NCBI RefSeq assembly: GCF_016412875.1
Contig: NZ_JAEKPD010000009.1
Coordinates: 62,001-126,000, forward strand
Direction of reading: 5' to 3'
DNA length: 64,000 nucleotides
DNA from: Palleronia pontilimi
GTDB taxonomy: Bacteria > Pseudomonadota > Alphaproteobacteria > Rhodobacterales > Rhodobacteraceae
In this document: one piece after another, positions 38,550 to 48,268 of the stretch
How positions within the stretch are numbered: the first letter of the stretch is position 1
Layout of the letters: each line of letters begins with the position of its first letter
The notes under the pieces: model-generated
The model's database searches: none
The model's input: the letters and a program-made list of their open reading frames with translations, nothing else
What the model was told of the DNA's origin: nothing
Program-made: the position numbers and the translations under genes

Positions 38550-39882
38550 GTGTCATGCCTTCGATCAGGATCGACGGGACCACGCGGCTCAGATGGGCGC
38601 GCGCGTCGTTGGCCAGCTGCATCCGGGCCAGCATGTCGCGCAGGTTGCCCGCGATGGTGATCTCGTTCACCGGATAGGCGAGCTCGCCCTTCTCGATCCA
38701 GAAGCCCGACGCGCCGCGGGAATAGTCGCCGGTGTTGGGATTGATCGTCGAGCCGATCAGCGACGTGACCAGAAGCCCGGTGCCGATATCGGCCATCATC
38801 TGTTCCTTCGAGCGCGCGCCCTGGGTCACGCTCAGGTTGGTGATCCCCGGTTGTGGCGGCGAGGACGGGCCGCGCGCGGCATTGGCGGTCGAGCGCATGC
38901 CCAGCTTGCGCGCGGTGGCCAGGTCCAGGGTCCAGCCCTGCAGGATGCCGTCCTCGACCACCATGCGCCGCGCGGTCGGAAGCCCTTCGGCGTCGAAGGG
39001 ACGCGAGCCCGAGATGCGGGGGCGGTGCGGATCCTCGACCAGGTCGACGCCCTCGGGCAGCACCCGCTCGCCCATCAGGCCGCGCGCCCAGCTCGATCCG
39101 CGCGCGATGGCGCTGCCGTTGATCGCCATCACCAGGTGGCCGATCAGGCCGGACGCGATCCGCTCGTCGTAGAGGACCGGATAGGTGCCCGTCTTCGCCC
39201 GCCGCGCGCCCTGCAGGGCCACGGCCCGTTCACCCGCGATGCGGCCGATCTCGGAGGGGTCCGGCAGGTCGGCGCGGAACACGCGGCCTTCGCCGTTGTA
39301 ATCCCGCTCCATCCCGGTGCCCGTCCCGCTGATCGCCACCGCCGACAGCGAGTGCGAGCTGCGCTGGTAGCCGCCCGAAAAGCCGTTGCTGGCCGCCAGG
39401 TGCACGTCGCGGTGGCCATAGGCGGCCGACGATGACTGGACCTGCGTCACGCCCGCGACCCCGCCCGCGGCCGCTTCCAGCGCCAGCGCGGCGTCCTGAA
39501 GCGCGGCGGGCTCGGGCTCGGGCGCGGGGTCGTGCATTTCAAGTGCGTCGGTATCCCAGCTGGTCGCCAGCTGATCGGGGTCGGCCAGGCCCACGCCCGG
39601 GTCTTCGGGGGCTTCGCGCGCCATGGCGACGGCGCGCTCGGCCATCTGGGCCATGGTCTCGGCGGTCAGGTCGGATGCCGACACGCAGGCCTGGCGCTTG
39701 CCCATCAGGACGCGCAGCCCGATCTCGGTGCCCTCGGCGCGCTCGGCCTGTTCCAGCGCCCCCACGCGCACGTCGATGGACAGCGACACGTCGGCGATGG
39801 CGATGGCGTCCGCCGCATCGGCGCCCGCACGGCGGGCGGCCCCCAGAAGGGCCTCGGTCAGATCGGAAAGCGGGCGGGCCAT
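38536..39882 (-). CDS. pmbA: TldD/PmbA-family metalloprotease subunit PmbA
   Basis: PmbA (TldE) pairs with TldD as a zinc peptidase that matures modified peptides. The 448-residue protein has the PmbA signatures GTEIGLRVLMGKRQACVSAS and FDAEGLPTARRMVVEDGILQ plus IGSTINPNTGDYSRGASGFW. The ATG at 39882 has AAGGAC upstream. PmbA itself lacks the HExxxH zinc motif, as here. The tldD partner is not in this window. Confidence 0.93.
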   Translation of the reverse strand: MARPLSDLTEALLGAARRAGADAADAIAIADVSLSIDVRVGALEQAERAEGTEIGLRVLMGKRQACVSASDLTAETMAQMAERAVAMAREAPEDPGVGLADPDQLATSWDTDALEMHDPAPEPEPAALQDAALALEAAAGGVAGVTQVQSSSAAYGHRDVHLAASNGFSGGYQRSSHSLSAVAISGTGTGMERDYNGEGRVFRADLPDPSEIGRIAGERAVALQGARRAKTGTYPVLYDERIASGLIGHLVMAINGSAIARGSSWARGLMGERVLPEGVDLVEDPHRPRISGSRPFDAEGLPTARRMVVEDGILQGWTLDLATARKLGMRSTANAARGPSSPPQPGITNLSVTQGARSKEQMMADIGTGLLVTSLIGSTINPNTGDYSRGASGFWIEKGELAYPVNEITIAGNLRDMLARMQLANDARAHLSRVVPSILIEGMTLAGD

Positions 39883-39960
39883 GTAATGTCCTTGCAAGCG
39901 CGACGTTTCCTTCGAGGTAGGCCGCACCCCCCCGTCCCGCAAGGCAAGGGCCGCGGAAAG

Positions 39961-41385
39961 CTAGCGAACCTGCATCCCGTTCAGACGGATCGCCCCGTCG
40001 GGGCCGAACACCAGCTCGGTCTTCAGACCGGCCCCGCCGGGCAGCGGCACGGTGGCGAAGGCCAGTCCCATGCGCGCGCCCAGTTCCTGCTCGGGCGGCA
40101 GGATCCCCAGCGCCGCAAGTGTCCCGATCAGTTCGAGCAGGCCGGTGGCGACCAGCGTCACCTGGCCTTCGGCGGCGCGCTGATCCAGCGGTTGGTCGAC
40201 CTGTCCCGACCCGGTCACCTGGGCACCCAGGACCGACAGGTCGAGCTCTTGCAGCTCGAACGACCGGATATCGAAGGGCGACTGCGCGCCAAGCCCCGGC
40301 CCCGGCTCCGCGCTGGGGCGCGCGATGGCCGACAGCGACAGGGTCAGCGAGGCCGGATCACGCGGCAGTTCCTTGCCCGGATCGAGCAGGCTCCACAGCG
40401 TTTCGGCCGGGGCGATGGCATCGGCGGTCAGGCTCAGGCTCAGGGGCCCGTCCTGGTCCGCCGCCACGGGCAGCGTGAGCGAATAGGCCAGCGTGCCGAT
40501 CGACAGCGCGTCGGGCATCGCGGGCATCCGCCCGCCAGTGGTGCCGATCACGATATCGCGGGTGTCCACGTCGCTGGTGAGGACGCCGCCCGTCGCCGCG
40601 GACGCGATCTGCCCCGCGCCCAGGTTGACCTCGGCCGTGACCGGACCCTGCGGACTGTCACCGTCGATCTGCAATTCCAGGTCGGTGAAGGATGTGGACG
40701 TTTCGAAATCCGCCAGCACCGACGACGGATCCCCACCGACCAGTTGATCGGGGCGGTCGGCCGCCATCGTGCCCTGCAGCTCGGTCGCGGTGAACGACAC
40801 GCGGCTGCCGCCCGTTTGCCCCTCCCGCGCGGAGGTCTCGATCGTGCCGTCCACCCGCGCCACGCTGGACTGCACGGACAGCGGCTGGTCCAGGCGCGCG
40901 CCGGCCTCGAGCGCGGCGGTGACGTCCTCCAGCACGTAATCGAGCGCCGAGACCTGCGCCCCGCCGCCCGACAGCTCGACCGCGATCTGCGGCGCGTCCA
41001 GCGCGTAGCTGATCCGCGCACCGCTGCGGTCGGCGGTGATCTCGGCTTCCGAATAGTCCACGATCAGCGCGGCCATTTCGGGCAGGCCCGCGCCGGTGAA
41101 GCGCACCGGGTCGGGCACCGCGATCTCGACCGTCGCGGCATCGGTGTCGGTCATGTCCAGCCGCTCGATCAGGAAGGTGCCGCGCGTGTCGCCGTCGCCC
41201 AAACCGACCGTGACGCCCATCAGCGACAGCCCGTCGCGGCGCATCTCGACCTCGGCCGCGCGCATCGACAGCGCGCCGTCCCCCTGCCAGATGTCCCATA
41301 GCTGCGACGCGGTGATGTCGGCCAGCCCTTGTGCGGGCCAGGCCAGCGCAAGTGCGCCGAAGGTCAGGATGGCTTTGTGCGACAT
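39961..41385 (-). CDS. Secreted protein of unknown function (DUF2125-like)
   Basis: A 474-residue protein with an N-terminal signal peptide (MSHKAILTFGALALAWPAQG) and a long beta-rich, Asp/Ser/Thr/Gly-rich body with repeated strands such as EIAVPDPVRFTGAGLPEMAA. No enzyme motif is visible. Size and style match DUF2125 proteins common in Rhodobacterales, some of which lie near TldD/PmbA genes, but I assign this from memory of the family plan. Probably periplasmic or outer-membrane associated. Confidence 0.75.
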   Translation of the reverse strand: MSHKAILTFGALALAWPAQGLADITASQLWDIWQGDGALSMRAAEVEMRRDGLSLMGVTVGLGDGDTRGTFLIERLDMTDTDAATVEIAVPDPVRFTGAGLPEMAALIVDYSEAEITADRSGARISYALDAPQIAVELSGGGAQVSALDYVLEDVTAALEAGARLDQPLSVQSSVARVDGTIETSAREGQTGGSRVSFTATELQGTMAADRPDQLVGGDPSSVLADFETSTSFTDLELQIDGDSPQGPVTAEVNLGAGQIASAATGGVLTSDVDTRDIVIGTTGGRMPAMPDALSIGTLAYSLTLPVAADQDGPLSLSLTADAIAPAETLWSLLDPGKELPRDPASLTLSLSAIARPSAEPGPGLGAQSPFDIRSFELQELDLSVLGAQVTGSGQVDQPLDQRAAEGQVTLVATGLLELIGTLAALGILPPEQELGARMGLAFATVPLPGGAGLKTELVFGPDGAIRLNGMQVR

Positions 41386-41503
41386 GGCAAGGTCTTTCGG
41401 CGTGGCAACGGGTTGGCGCGGAAGATGCGGGCGGCGGGACGTCTGGTCAAGCTGCCGAGGTCGGCATAGCTTGGGCGTCGTAACCTAGCAGAAAGGGACG
41501 CGG

Positions 41504-42262
41504 ATGGGCAAACTCGACGGAAAGGTCGCCCTGGTGACCGGGGCAAGCCGCGGAATCGGCGAAGCCACCGCGCGCGAATTCGCGGCCGAAGGGGCGAAAG
41601 TGGCCCTGCTGGCCCGCTCGGGCGACGTGATCGCGGATATCGCGGGGGCGCTGGGCGCGGACAATGCCATCGCCATCCCCTGCGACATCAGCCGCTTCTG
41701 GGAGGTGCGCGCGGCGGTGGATGCCTGCGTGCAGACATTCGGCGCGCTGGATATCCTGGTCAACAACGCGGGCGTGATCGAGCCGATTTCGCACCTGTCC
41801 GACGCGGACCCCGACGCGTGGGGGCAGGTCATCGACATCAACCTGAAGGGTGTCTTCAACGGATTGCGCGCGGCGATGCCGGTGATGCAGGCGGCGGGCA
41901 GCGGGACGATCCTGAACATCTCGTCCGGGGCGGCGCATGGTCCGGTCGAAGGTTGGTCGCATTACTGCGCGTCCAAGGCCGGGGCGTTCATGCTGACCCG
42001 CTGTGCGGACAAGGAAGCGCGCGAGCACGGCCTGCGGGTGATGGGACTGTCGCCCGGTACCGTGGCGACCGAGATGCAGCGCGAGATCAAGGCGTCGGGC
42101 GTGAACCCGGTCAGCCAGCTGGACTGGAGCGAGCACATCCCCCCCGAATGGCCCGCCAAGGCGCTGGTCTGGATGTGCGGGCCCGAGGCCGACGACTACC
42201 TCGGCCAAGACGTGTCCCTGCGCGACGAGGACATCCGCGCCAAGATCGGGCTGTCCCGTTGA
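41504..42262 (+). CDS. Short-chain dehydrogenase/reductase
   Basis: A 252-residue NAD(P)-dependent SDR with the cofactor motif TGASRGIGEATA near residue 14, NNAGV near residue 88 and the catalytic Tyr/Lys pair in HYCASKAGAF. Good ribosome site (AGAAAGGGA). Substrate cannot be told; beta-hydroxyacyl or alcohol substrates are common for this group. An enoyl-CoA hydratase-like gene follows by 25 bases, which hints at acyl-CoA metabolism. Confidence 0.93.
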   Translation: MGKLDGKVALVTGASRGIGEATAREFAAEGAKVALLARSGDVIADIAGALGADNAIAIPCDISRFWEVRAAVDACVQTFGALDILVNNAGVIEPISHLSDADPDAWGQVIDINLKGVFNGLRAAMPVMQAAGSGTILNISSGAAHGPVEGWSHYCASKAGAFMLTRCADKEAREHGLRVMGLSPGTVATEMQREIKASGVNPVSQLDWSEHIPPEWPAKALVWMCGPEADDYLGQDVSLRDEDIRAKIGLSR

Positions 42263-42287
42263 GCCGCGCGCGCGGGTCGATCCGGGC

Positions 42288-42908
42288 ATGACGGGCGACC
42301 CCGGACACGGCGTTCTGACCGAGCGGCATGACGGCTGCCTGCGCATCGTCCTGAACCGCCCCGACAAGGCCAACGCGCTGACCGCCGACATGCTGGCCGA
42401 CCTGCGCGATGCGGTGCGCGGCCATGACGGGCCGGGTCTGGTGCTGACCGGCGCGGGCAAGGTGTTCTGCGCTGGGGCCGACCTGGACGCCGCGCGCGCC
42501 GGGCTGGCGGTCTCGCCGCTGTGGGAAGAGCTGTCGGCGGCGGTCGCGGGGTTCGGGGGCCTGAGCATCGCCGCGCTCAACGGGTCCTGCGCGGGCGGGG
42601 CCATCGGCATGGTGCTCGCCTGCGACCTGCGCGTGGCCGTGCCGGGGGCCAAGCTGTTCTACCCGGTGATGAAGCTGGGCTTCCTGCCGCAGCCGTCCGA
42701 CCCCGGTCGGCTGGTCGCGCTGGTGGGCCCTGCGCGCGCGAAGCTGCTGCTGATGGGCGGCGCCAAGCTGACGGCCGAGGACGCGCTGGCCATGGGGCTG
42801 GTGGACCGCATCGACGCCGACCCGGTCGCCGCGGCCGACGAACTGCTCGCCGACGCAATGGCCGCCGATCCGGACCATGTCCGCGCGATCAAGGCGATGC
42901 TGGCCTAG
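42288..42908 (+). CDS. Enoyl-CoA hydratase/isomerase-family protein, short
   Basis: A crotonase-fold protein of 206 residues: LNRPDKANALTADMLADL, the CoA-binding GAGKVFCAGADL and the oxyanion-hole segment ALNGSCAGGAIGMVLACDLR are present. Full-length hydratases have about 255-265 residues; this one stops after DPDHVRAIKAMLA, so the C-terminal helical trimerisation region is reduced. One of the two usual acidic catalytic residues seems replaced (PQPSDPGRL). Activity may be isomerase, hydrolase or lost. Its stop shares CTAG with the HNH gene. Confidence 0.85.
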   Translation: MTGDPGHGVLTERHDGCLRIVLNRPDKANALTADMLADLRDAVRGHDGPGLVLTGAGKVFCAGADLDAARAGLAVSPLWEELSAAVAGFGGLSIAALNGSCAGGAIGMVLACDLRVAVPGAKLFYPVMKLGFLPQPSDPGRLVALVGPARAKLLLMGGAKLTAEDALAMGLVDRIDADPVAAADELLADAMAADPDHVRAIKAMLA

Positions 42909-43210
42909 CGCCGGTTGCGCCCCGCGCGCCGTCCGCCCGGCGTTTTCGAGCGGAACCCCGGCGGGCGCTTCGACACCCAGGCGATGAACTTCTGGATCCG
43001 GGGATGGGCGCGCAGCGCATCGACGGTGGCGAAATTGCGCGCCAGCTCGGCCTCGGACAAGGTGGCGTGGATCTCGTTGTGGCAGATCTGGTGCAGCAGC
43101 ACGGTCGGCCCGCCCTTGCCGCCGCGCAGCTTGGGCACCAGGTGATGCGCGCTCTGGGGCACGCCGGGCGGAATAGGCCGACCGCAAAGGGGGCAGATGG
43201 GATCGCTCAT
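42905..43210 (-). CDS. HNH endonuclease-domain protein
   Basis: A 101-residue protein with a CPLCGRPIP zinc knuckle near the N-terminus, the HHLVP segment and LLHQICHNEIHA, which together form a treble-clef HNH nuclease core. The tail is very basic (PPGFRSKTPGGRRAGRNRR), good for DNA or RNA contact. The ATG at 43210 has AGGGGG upstream. Such solitary small HNH proteins are common in alphaproteobacteria; no restriction partner is nearby. Function unknown. Confidence 0.85.
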   Translation of the reverse strand: MSDPICPLCGRPIPPGVPQSAHHLVPKLRGGKGGPTVLLHQICHNEIHATLSEAELARNFATVDALRAHPRIQKFIAWVSKRPPGFRSKTPGGRRAGRNRR

Positions 43211-43295
43211 CCCCCTGATCTGCTTCGATTCCTGGCCAGCACAAGAGTGGTGCGGCATCCTTGCGCCGATCCCGGGCGCAGCTCATTCCCGAATG

Positions 43296-44891
43296 TCAGG
43301 CGGCGTCCGACAGGATATGCGCCGCCGCCTTTTCACCCACCATGATAGACGGCGCGTTCAGGTTGCCGTTGGTGATGCGCGGAAAGATCGAGCTGTCGGC
43401 CACGCGCAGCCCATCGACGCCGATCACGCGGGTCTCGGGATCGACCACCGCGTGCGGATCGTTCGCCGCGCCCATCCGGCAGGTGCCGCAGGGATGATAG
43501 GCGGATTCCACGTGGGCGCGGATGAAATCGTCCAGCTCGGCGTCGCTTTGCACCGCCGCGCCGGGCTGGATCTCGTCGCCTCGCACGCCGTCGAAAGCGG
43601 GTTGCGCGAAGATCTCGCGCGTCAGCCGGATCGCGCGGCGGAAATCGCGCCAATCCTGATCGTGCGCCATGTAGTTGAAGCGGATCGCGGGCTTGGCTTT
43701 CGGGTCGCCCGAGGTCAGCGTCACCGCGCCGCGCGACGGAGAGCGCATGGGCCCCACATGCGCCTGGAAGCCGTGCCCCTTCGCCGCCTTGCCGTCGTAG
43801 CGCACCGCCAGTGGCAGGAAGTGGTATTGCAGGTCCGGGTAGTCCGCCGACGCTTCGCTGCGCAGGAAGGCCACGCTGTCGAACTGGTTCGACGCCCCGA
43901 TCCCGCGCCCGGTCAGCAGCCATTCCAGCCCGACGCGGGCCTTGCCCGCCAAGCTCCAGTGCGAATACAGGCTGATGGGTTGGCGCGACTGCATCTGCAG
44001 GTAAAGCTCCAGGTGGTCCTGCAGGTTCTGCCCGACGCCCGGCCGGGCCGCGCGGACCGGGATGCCGTGGGCGCCCAGCTGGCTTTCGGGGCCGATGCCC
44101 GACAGCATCAGCAGCTTGGGCGAATTGATCGCGCTGGCGGCCAGGATCACCTCGCGCCGGGCGTGCAATTGCCGGGTGCGGCCGTAGCGCGCGATCTCCA
44201 GCCCCGACGCCCGGTCGCCCCGGAAGGTCACGCGCAGGGCCAGGCCGCGGACCAGGCGGCAATTCGGCAGACGCAGCGCGGGACCCAGATAGGCGCGGGC
44301 CGTGGACCAGCGCTGGCCCTTCCAGATCGTGCGCTCCATGGCGCCGAAGCCTTCCTGCTGCGCGCCGTTGTAGTCGTCGGTTTCCGGAAAGCCCGCCTGC
44401 GCCCCCGCCGCGCGGAACATGGCGTGCAGCGGGTTGGAATGCCGGGCGCGGGTGATGTGCAAGGGGCCGTCGTCGCCGCGCAGGCCGTTGGGGGTGCCGC
44501 CGTGCCACGTCTCCATCCGCTTGAAATAGGGCAGAACGGACGCGAAATCCCAGCCCTCGGCGCCCGCGTCGGCCCAATGGTCGAAATCGGCGGGGTTGCC
44601 GCGCACGAAGACCATGCCGTTGATCGACGACGACCCGCCCACGACCTTGCCGCGCGGAACCGGCAGGGTACGACCGCCCAGATGCGGCTCGGGCAGGGTG
44701 TGAAAACCCCAATCGTAGCGGCGCATGTTCATGGGGTAGCTGAGCGCGCCCGGCATGCGGATCAGCGGCGAGCGGTCGCTGCCGCCATTCTCGACCACGA
44801 TGACCTCGTGCCCGGCCTCGGCCAGCCGGAAGGCCAGTGCAGCCCCGGCCGAACCGGCGCCGAGGACGATGTAATCTGCGGTGTCTTTCAT
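43296..44891 (-). CDS. GMC-family FAD oxidoreductase (choline dehydrogenase-like)
   Basis: A 531-residue flavoenzyme. The FAD-binding [20 protein letters not shown] lies near residue 10, [19 protein letters not shown] near residue 83, and the C-terminal substrate domain includes [12 protein letters not shown] and the active-site His/Asn region ([19 protein letters not shown]). The family oxidises choline and other alcohols. Without betB or betI beside it, choline is only one possible substrate. A 32-bp palindrome just upstream suggests control by a TetR-type repressor. Confidence 0.93.
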   Translation of the reverse strand: MKDTADYIVLGAGSAGAALAFRLAEAGHEVIVVENGGSDRSPLIRMPGALSYPMNMRRYDWGFHTLPEPHLGGRTLPVPRGKVVGGSSSINGMVFVRGNPADFDHWADAGAEGWDFASVLPYFKRMETWHGGTPNGLRGDDGPLHITRARHSNPLHAMFRAAGAQAGFPETDDYNGAQQEGFGAMERTIWKGQRWSTARAYLGPALRLPNCRLVRGLALRVTFRGDRASGLEIARYGRTRQLHARREVILAASAINSPKLLMLSGIGPESQLGAHGIPVRAARPGVGQNLQDHLELYLQMQSRQPISLYSHWSLAGKARVGLEWLLTGRGIGASNQFDSVAFLRSEASADYPDLQYHFLPLAVRYDGKAAKGHGFQAHVGPMRSPSRGAVTLTSGDPKAKPAIRFNYMAHDQDWRDFRRAIRLTREIFAQPAFDGVRGDEIQPGAAVQSDAELDDFIRAHVESAYHPCGTCRMGAANDPHAVVDPETRVIGVDGLRVADSSIFPRITNGNLNAPSIMVGEKAAAHILSDAA

Positions 44892-44902
44892 GCTTCGCAG
44901 AT

Positions 44903-44934
44903 GGCGGTTATTGACTCGCGAGTCAATAACCGCC
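44903..44934. promoter_or_regulatory. 32-bp perfect palindrome, probable TetR-type operator
   Basis: Every base of this 32-base stretch pairs with its mirror. The core is TTGACTCGCGAGTCAA flanked by GGCGGTTA and TAACCGCC. It starts 11 bases upstream of the GMC gene start and 39 bases before the EamA gene, so a bound protein would block both. Family assignment of the binder is inferred from the TTGACT/AGTCAA style. Confidence 0.75.
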
Positions 44935-44972
44935 CTTTCGACCGATCGAGACGCGGCGCTAGATGCCCTTGG

Positions 44973-45908
44973 ATGAACGATCGCACGACATCCCTTGCCA
45001 GCCTGATCGTCGCCGTCACCGGTGTGCTCTGGGGCTTTTACTGGCTGCCGGTCCGGCGGCTCGAAACGCTCGGCATGCCCGGAGCCTGGGGGACCCTTGG
45101 CATCGTCACGGCCGCCATGCTGCTGCTGCTGCCCTTCGCCTGGCGGGACCGGGCGGCGATCCGCGGCGCGGCGGCGGCGGCGCTGGGATCCATCCTGCTG
45201 GGGGGTGCGGCGTTCACGCTTTACTCGGTGGCCTTCGTCTACGGCCGGGTGGCCATCGTGATCCTGCTGTTCTTCCTCACCCCGGTCTGGAGCGTTCTGC
45301 TCGCCCGCTTCGTCATGGACTGGCCGGTGCCGCGGCTGCGCCTGGTCGCCATCGTCGTCGGGCTGGCCGGGCTGGCGGTGATGCTGGGCGGCGGCGGCCA
45401 GGGCGTGCCCGTGCCGCGCGGGATCGGGGAATGGCTGGCCCTGGCCTCGGGGCTGTTGTGGTCGGCGTCGACCACCGGCATCCGCAGCCAGCCGGTCCTG
45501 CGTGCGGGCACCGCCGCGTTCCTGTTCGCGCTGGGGGCGTCGACCTGCGCGCTGGCACTCGCACTCTGGCTGGCGCCCGTTCCGCCCCTGCCATCGGCCG
45601 CGGCGCTTACCACTGCCGTTGGCGCGGGCGCGTTGTGGTGGGGGCTGTCCATGGCCGGGCTGATGTGGGCGACCGGCCGACTGGACCCCGCGCGGGTGGG
45701 CATCCTGCTGATGGCCGAGGTGCTGGTGGGCGCCCTATCGGCCGCCCTGCTGGCGGGCGAGACGCTGGGCCCCTTCGAGCTGGCAGGCGGCGCGCTGGTC
45801 CTTGCCGCCGCCGTGCTGGAACTGTGGCCGGTACATCGCCCCGAAGGCCCAGATAGCCCCGCCGCGACGGGGAAACCGGAACCCTCAAGCACCGGAGCCC
45901 CCGAATGA
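44973..45908 (+). CDS. EamA/DMT-family transporter
   Basis: A 311-residue inner-membrane protein with about ten hydrophobic helices arranged as two EamA repeats, ending in a short polar tail. Such proteins export amino acids, metabolites or small organic compounds; substrate unknown. The ATG at 44973 gives [20 protein letters not shown]. Its position opposite a GMC oxidoreductase with a shared palindrome suggests the two genes answer the same signal. The last codons overlap the EVE-domain gene by four bases. Confidence 0.9.
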   Translation: MNDRTTSLASLIVAVTGVLWGFYWLPVRRLETLGMPGAWGTLGIVTAAMLLLLPFAWRDRAAIRGAAAAALGSILLGGAAFTLYSVAFVYGRVAIVILLFFLTPVWSVLLARFVMDWPVPRLRLVAIVVGLAGLAVMLGGGGQGVPVPRGIGEWLALASGLLWSASTTGIRSQPVLRAGTAAFLFALGASTCALALALWLAPVPPLPSAAALTTAVGAGALWWGLSMAGLMWATGRLDPARVGILLMAEVLVGALSAALLAGETLGPFELAGGALVLAAAVLELWPVHRPEGPDSPAATGKPEPSSTGAPE

Positions 45909-46342
45909 CCGACCGCAGATACTGGATCGCCGTCGCGTCGCAGCGCCATGTCGAGGCTGCCGTGAAATCGGGCCTGATGGTCTTCGGCCCGGGCCGCGAC
46001 AGCGAGGCGTCCCGCCCCGCGAAGGGCGACTGGATCGCCTATTACGCGCCGGGCGAGACGATGGACAACGACAGTCCCTTGCGCCGCTTCACGGCCATGG
46101 CACAGATCGACGACACGGCCCCCGAAAGCCGCGAGATCAGCGATGGCGGACGGGCGATGTCGCGCAAGGCGACGTATTACGGCGACGCGTCGGCGGATGT
46201 GTACGACCTGCTCGACGACTTTTCCTTCGTGCAGGACAAATCGCACTGGGGCGTGCATTTTCACCGCTCGCTCTTCGAGGTGACGAAGGACGACATGCTG
46301 GCCATCGCCCGGAAGATGGGCGTCGACGGGCGGAAGCTCTAG
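45905..46342 (+). CDS. EVE-domain protein (PUA-like)
   Basis: A 145-residue protein beginning RYWIAVASQRHVEAAVKSGL, with GDWIAYYAPGE and FSFVQDKSHWGVHFHRSLFE, matching the EVE/UPF0310 plan. EVE domains have a PUA-like fold and in other proteins bind modified DNA bases or RNA. As a free-standing protein its ligand is not known. It is coupled to the EamA gene by ATGA overlap. Confidence 0.85.
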   Translation: MTDRRYWIAVASQRHVEAAVKSGLMVFGPGRDSEASRPAKGDWIAYYAPGETMDNDSPLRRFTAMAQIDDTAPESREISDGGRAMSRKATYYGDASADVYDLLDDFSFVQDKSHWGVHFHRSLFEVTKDDMLAIARKMGVDGRKL

Positions 46343-46394
46343 GACGGGAATAGGACGCCCGCGGCGGGGCGCCCCTTGTCAGCGGCGGGACGGC

Positions 46395-47180
46395 TCAGGC
46401 CGCTTCCTGGCTGGCGTCCGGTTCTTTCGCGCCGGTCATGTAGGCCACGGCGTCCGACATGGTGCATTTCTTGGGGTCCACCACCGTCAACCGCTTGCCC
46501 AACCGGTGAACGTGGATGCGGTCGGCGACCTCGAATACGTGGGGCATGTTGTGGCTGATCAGGATGATCGGGATGCCGCGCGACTTCACGTCCTGGATCA
46601 GCTCGAGCACCCGGCGCGATTCCTTCACGCCCAGCGCCGCCGTCGGCTCGTCCAGGATGATGACCTTGGACCCGAAGGCCGCGGCACGGGCCACGGCGAC
46701 GCCCTGGCGCTGGCCGCCCGACAGCGTCTCGACCGCCTGGTTGATGTTCTGGATCGTCATCAGGCCCAGGTCGCTCAGCTTCTTGCGCGCGAAATCCTCC
46801 ATCTTCTTCTTGTCGAGCATCCGCAGATACTTGCCCAGGAAACCCTCTTTTCGGATCTCGCGGCCCATGAACATGTTGTCGGCGATGGACAGGGCGGGCG
46901 ACATGGCGAGGGTCTGGTACACCGTCTCGATCCCCGCCTCGCGGGCCTCGATCGGGTTGTAGAACATAACCTTCTTGCCCTCGAGCCAGATCTCGCCCGC
47001 GTCGGGGACCACGGCCCCCGACACGGCCTTGATCAGGCTCGATTTGCCCGCTCCGTTATCGCCGATCACCGCCAGGATCTCGCCCGGGTAAAGGTCGAAA
47101 TCGCAATGGTCGATGGCGGTGACCTTGCCGTAGCGTTTGACCAGGTTGCGCGCCTTCAGGATGGGTTCTCTGTCCGTCAT
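46395..47180 (-). CDS. frcA: Sugar ABC transporter ATPase (FrcA-like)
   Basis: A 261-residue ATPase with a single nucleotide-binding domain: Walker A GDNGAGKSS, signature LSGGQRQGVAVARA and Walker B VIILDEPTAALG. Ribose-type systems usually have a double-domain ATPase of about 500 residues; single-domain forms are typical of the Frc fructose/mannose/ribose system. The ATG at 47180 overlaps the permease stop by four bases. Last gene of frcB-frcC-frcA; no frcK kinase follows. Confidence 0.9.
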   Translation of the reverse strand: MTDREPILKARNLVKRYGKVTAIDHCDFDLYPGEILAVIGDNGAGKSSLIKAVSGAVVPDAGEIWLEGKKVMFYNPIEAREAGIETVYQTLAMSPALSIADNMFMGREIRKEGFLGKYLRMLDKKKMEDFARKKLSDLGLMTIQNINQAVETLSGGQRQGVAVARAAAFGSKVIILDEPTAALGVKESRRVLELIQDVKSRGIPIILISHNMPHVFEVADRIHVHRLGKRLTVVDPKKCTMSDAVAYMTGAKEPDASQEAA

Positions 47181-48244
47181 GCCGATACCTTTCTGATCCA
47201 TTGGTCCACGGCCACGGCGGCGATGATCAGGATGCCGATCAGCAGGAAGGTCCATTGCGCGTCGGCCCCTGCCAGTCTCAGCCCCATCTCGAACGCGCCC
47301 ACGATCAGCGCGCCCAGGAACATGCCGATGATCGTTCCGCGCCCACCGAAGAGCGAGATCCCCCCGATCACCACGGCGGTGATGGCCTGGATGTTTCCCA
47401 GCTGCCCGGTCGAGGCCGATGGCGACACCGATCCGAAGCGGCCGATCATCACCCAGCCCGCCAGCGCGCAGAAAAAGCCCGCAAGCGTATAGACCTGTAT
47501 CAATTGCCGCGACCGGTTCACGCCCGACAGTTGCGCCGCTTCCTCGTCGTCGCCCACGGCATAGACATGCCGCCCCCAGGCCGTCTGCCTGAGCACGTAG
47601 GCCATGATGGCGACGAGGGCGAGCAGCAGAACCACGCCGTAGGTGACCCGCGCGTCGCCCACGTTGAAGGTCGAGCCCCAGAATTTCAGCTGCGGCGCCT
47701 GCGCGTCCAGTTCCTGGCTGCGGATCGTCTCGTTGGCGGAATAGATGTAGTTCGCCGCCAGGAAGATCTGCCAGGTGCCCAGCGTGGTGATGAAGGGCGG
47801 GATGCGCAGCTTGGCGACCAGGATGCCGTTGAGCGAGCCCATCAGGCCACCCGCGGCCAGGCCGCAGGCGATGGCGACGGGGGGCGGAATGCCGTAGCGG
47901 AACGTGAACTGGCCCATGATGACCGAGCTCAGGACCGCGATGGCGCCCACCGACAGGTCGATGCCCGCGGTCAGGATCACCAGGGCCTGGGCGATGCCCA
48001 GGATGCCCACGATCCCGATCTGCTGAAAGATCAGCGACAGGGTCGAGACGCGCCAGAAATTATCGTTGAGAAGGCCGAAGATGATGACGGCCAGGACCAG
48101 GACGATCAGCGGAACGAGCGCCGGGGCCTGGTGCAGGATGTTGTGAAGGTGGCCAAGCAAGCCCTTGTGGGTGTCTTCGAACTCGGCCAACTGGTCGGCC
48201 TTGCCGCCCCGCGTGCTGGCTTCGTAGTCATCGGTCTGTGCCAT
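47177..48244 (-). CDS. frcC: Sugar ABC transporter permease (FrcC-like)
   Basis: A 355-residue inner-membrane permease of the carbohydrate uptake-2 (BPD_transp_2) class with about eight to ten helices. It has the typical IAQALVILTAGIDLSVGAIA segment and GGISLFGGRGTIIGMFLGAL. The N-terminus has about 45 polar residues before the first helix. It forms the channel for the sugar bound by the adjacent periplasmic protein. Confidence 0.92.
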   Translation of the reverse strand: MAQTDDYEASTRGGKADQLAEFEDTHKGLLGHLHNILHQAPALVPLIVLVLAVIIFGLLNDNFWRVSTLSLIFQQIGIVGILGIAQALVILTAGIDLSVGAIAVLSSVIMGQFTFRYGIPPPVAIACGLAAGGLMGSLNGILVAKLRIPPFITTLGTWQIFLAANYIYSANETIRSQELDAQAPQLKFWGSTFNVGDARVTYGVVLLLALVAIMAYVLRQTAWGRHVYAVGDDEEAAQLSGVNRSRQLIQVYTLAGFFCALAGWVMIGRFGSVSPSASTGQLGNIQAITAVVIGGISLFGGRGTIIGMFLGALIVGAFEMGLRLAGADAQWTFLLIGILIIAAVAVDQWIRKVSA

Positions 48245-48268
48245 GTCGCTCCTCCCAAAACGCGGCGC

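Noticed and set aside
43296-44891. Naming the GMC enzyme betA
   Set aside because: No betaine aldehyde dehydrogenase or BetI regulator is adjacent and GMC enzymes have many substrates, so a specific symbol is not supported.
43197-44972. Long plus-strand frame continuing into the EamA gene
   Set aside because: The part before 44973 is antisense to the GMC oxidoreductase; the real protein starts at the ATG at 44973.
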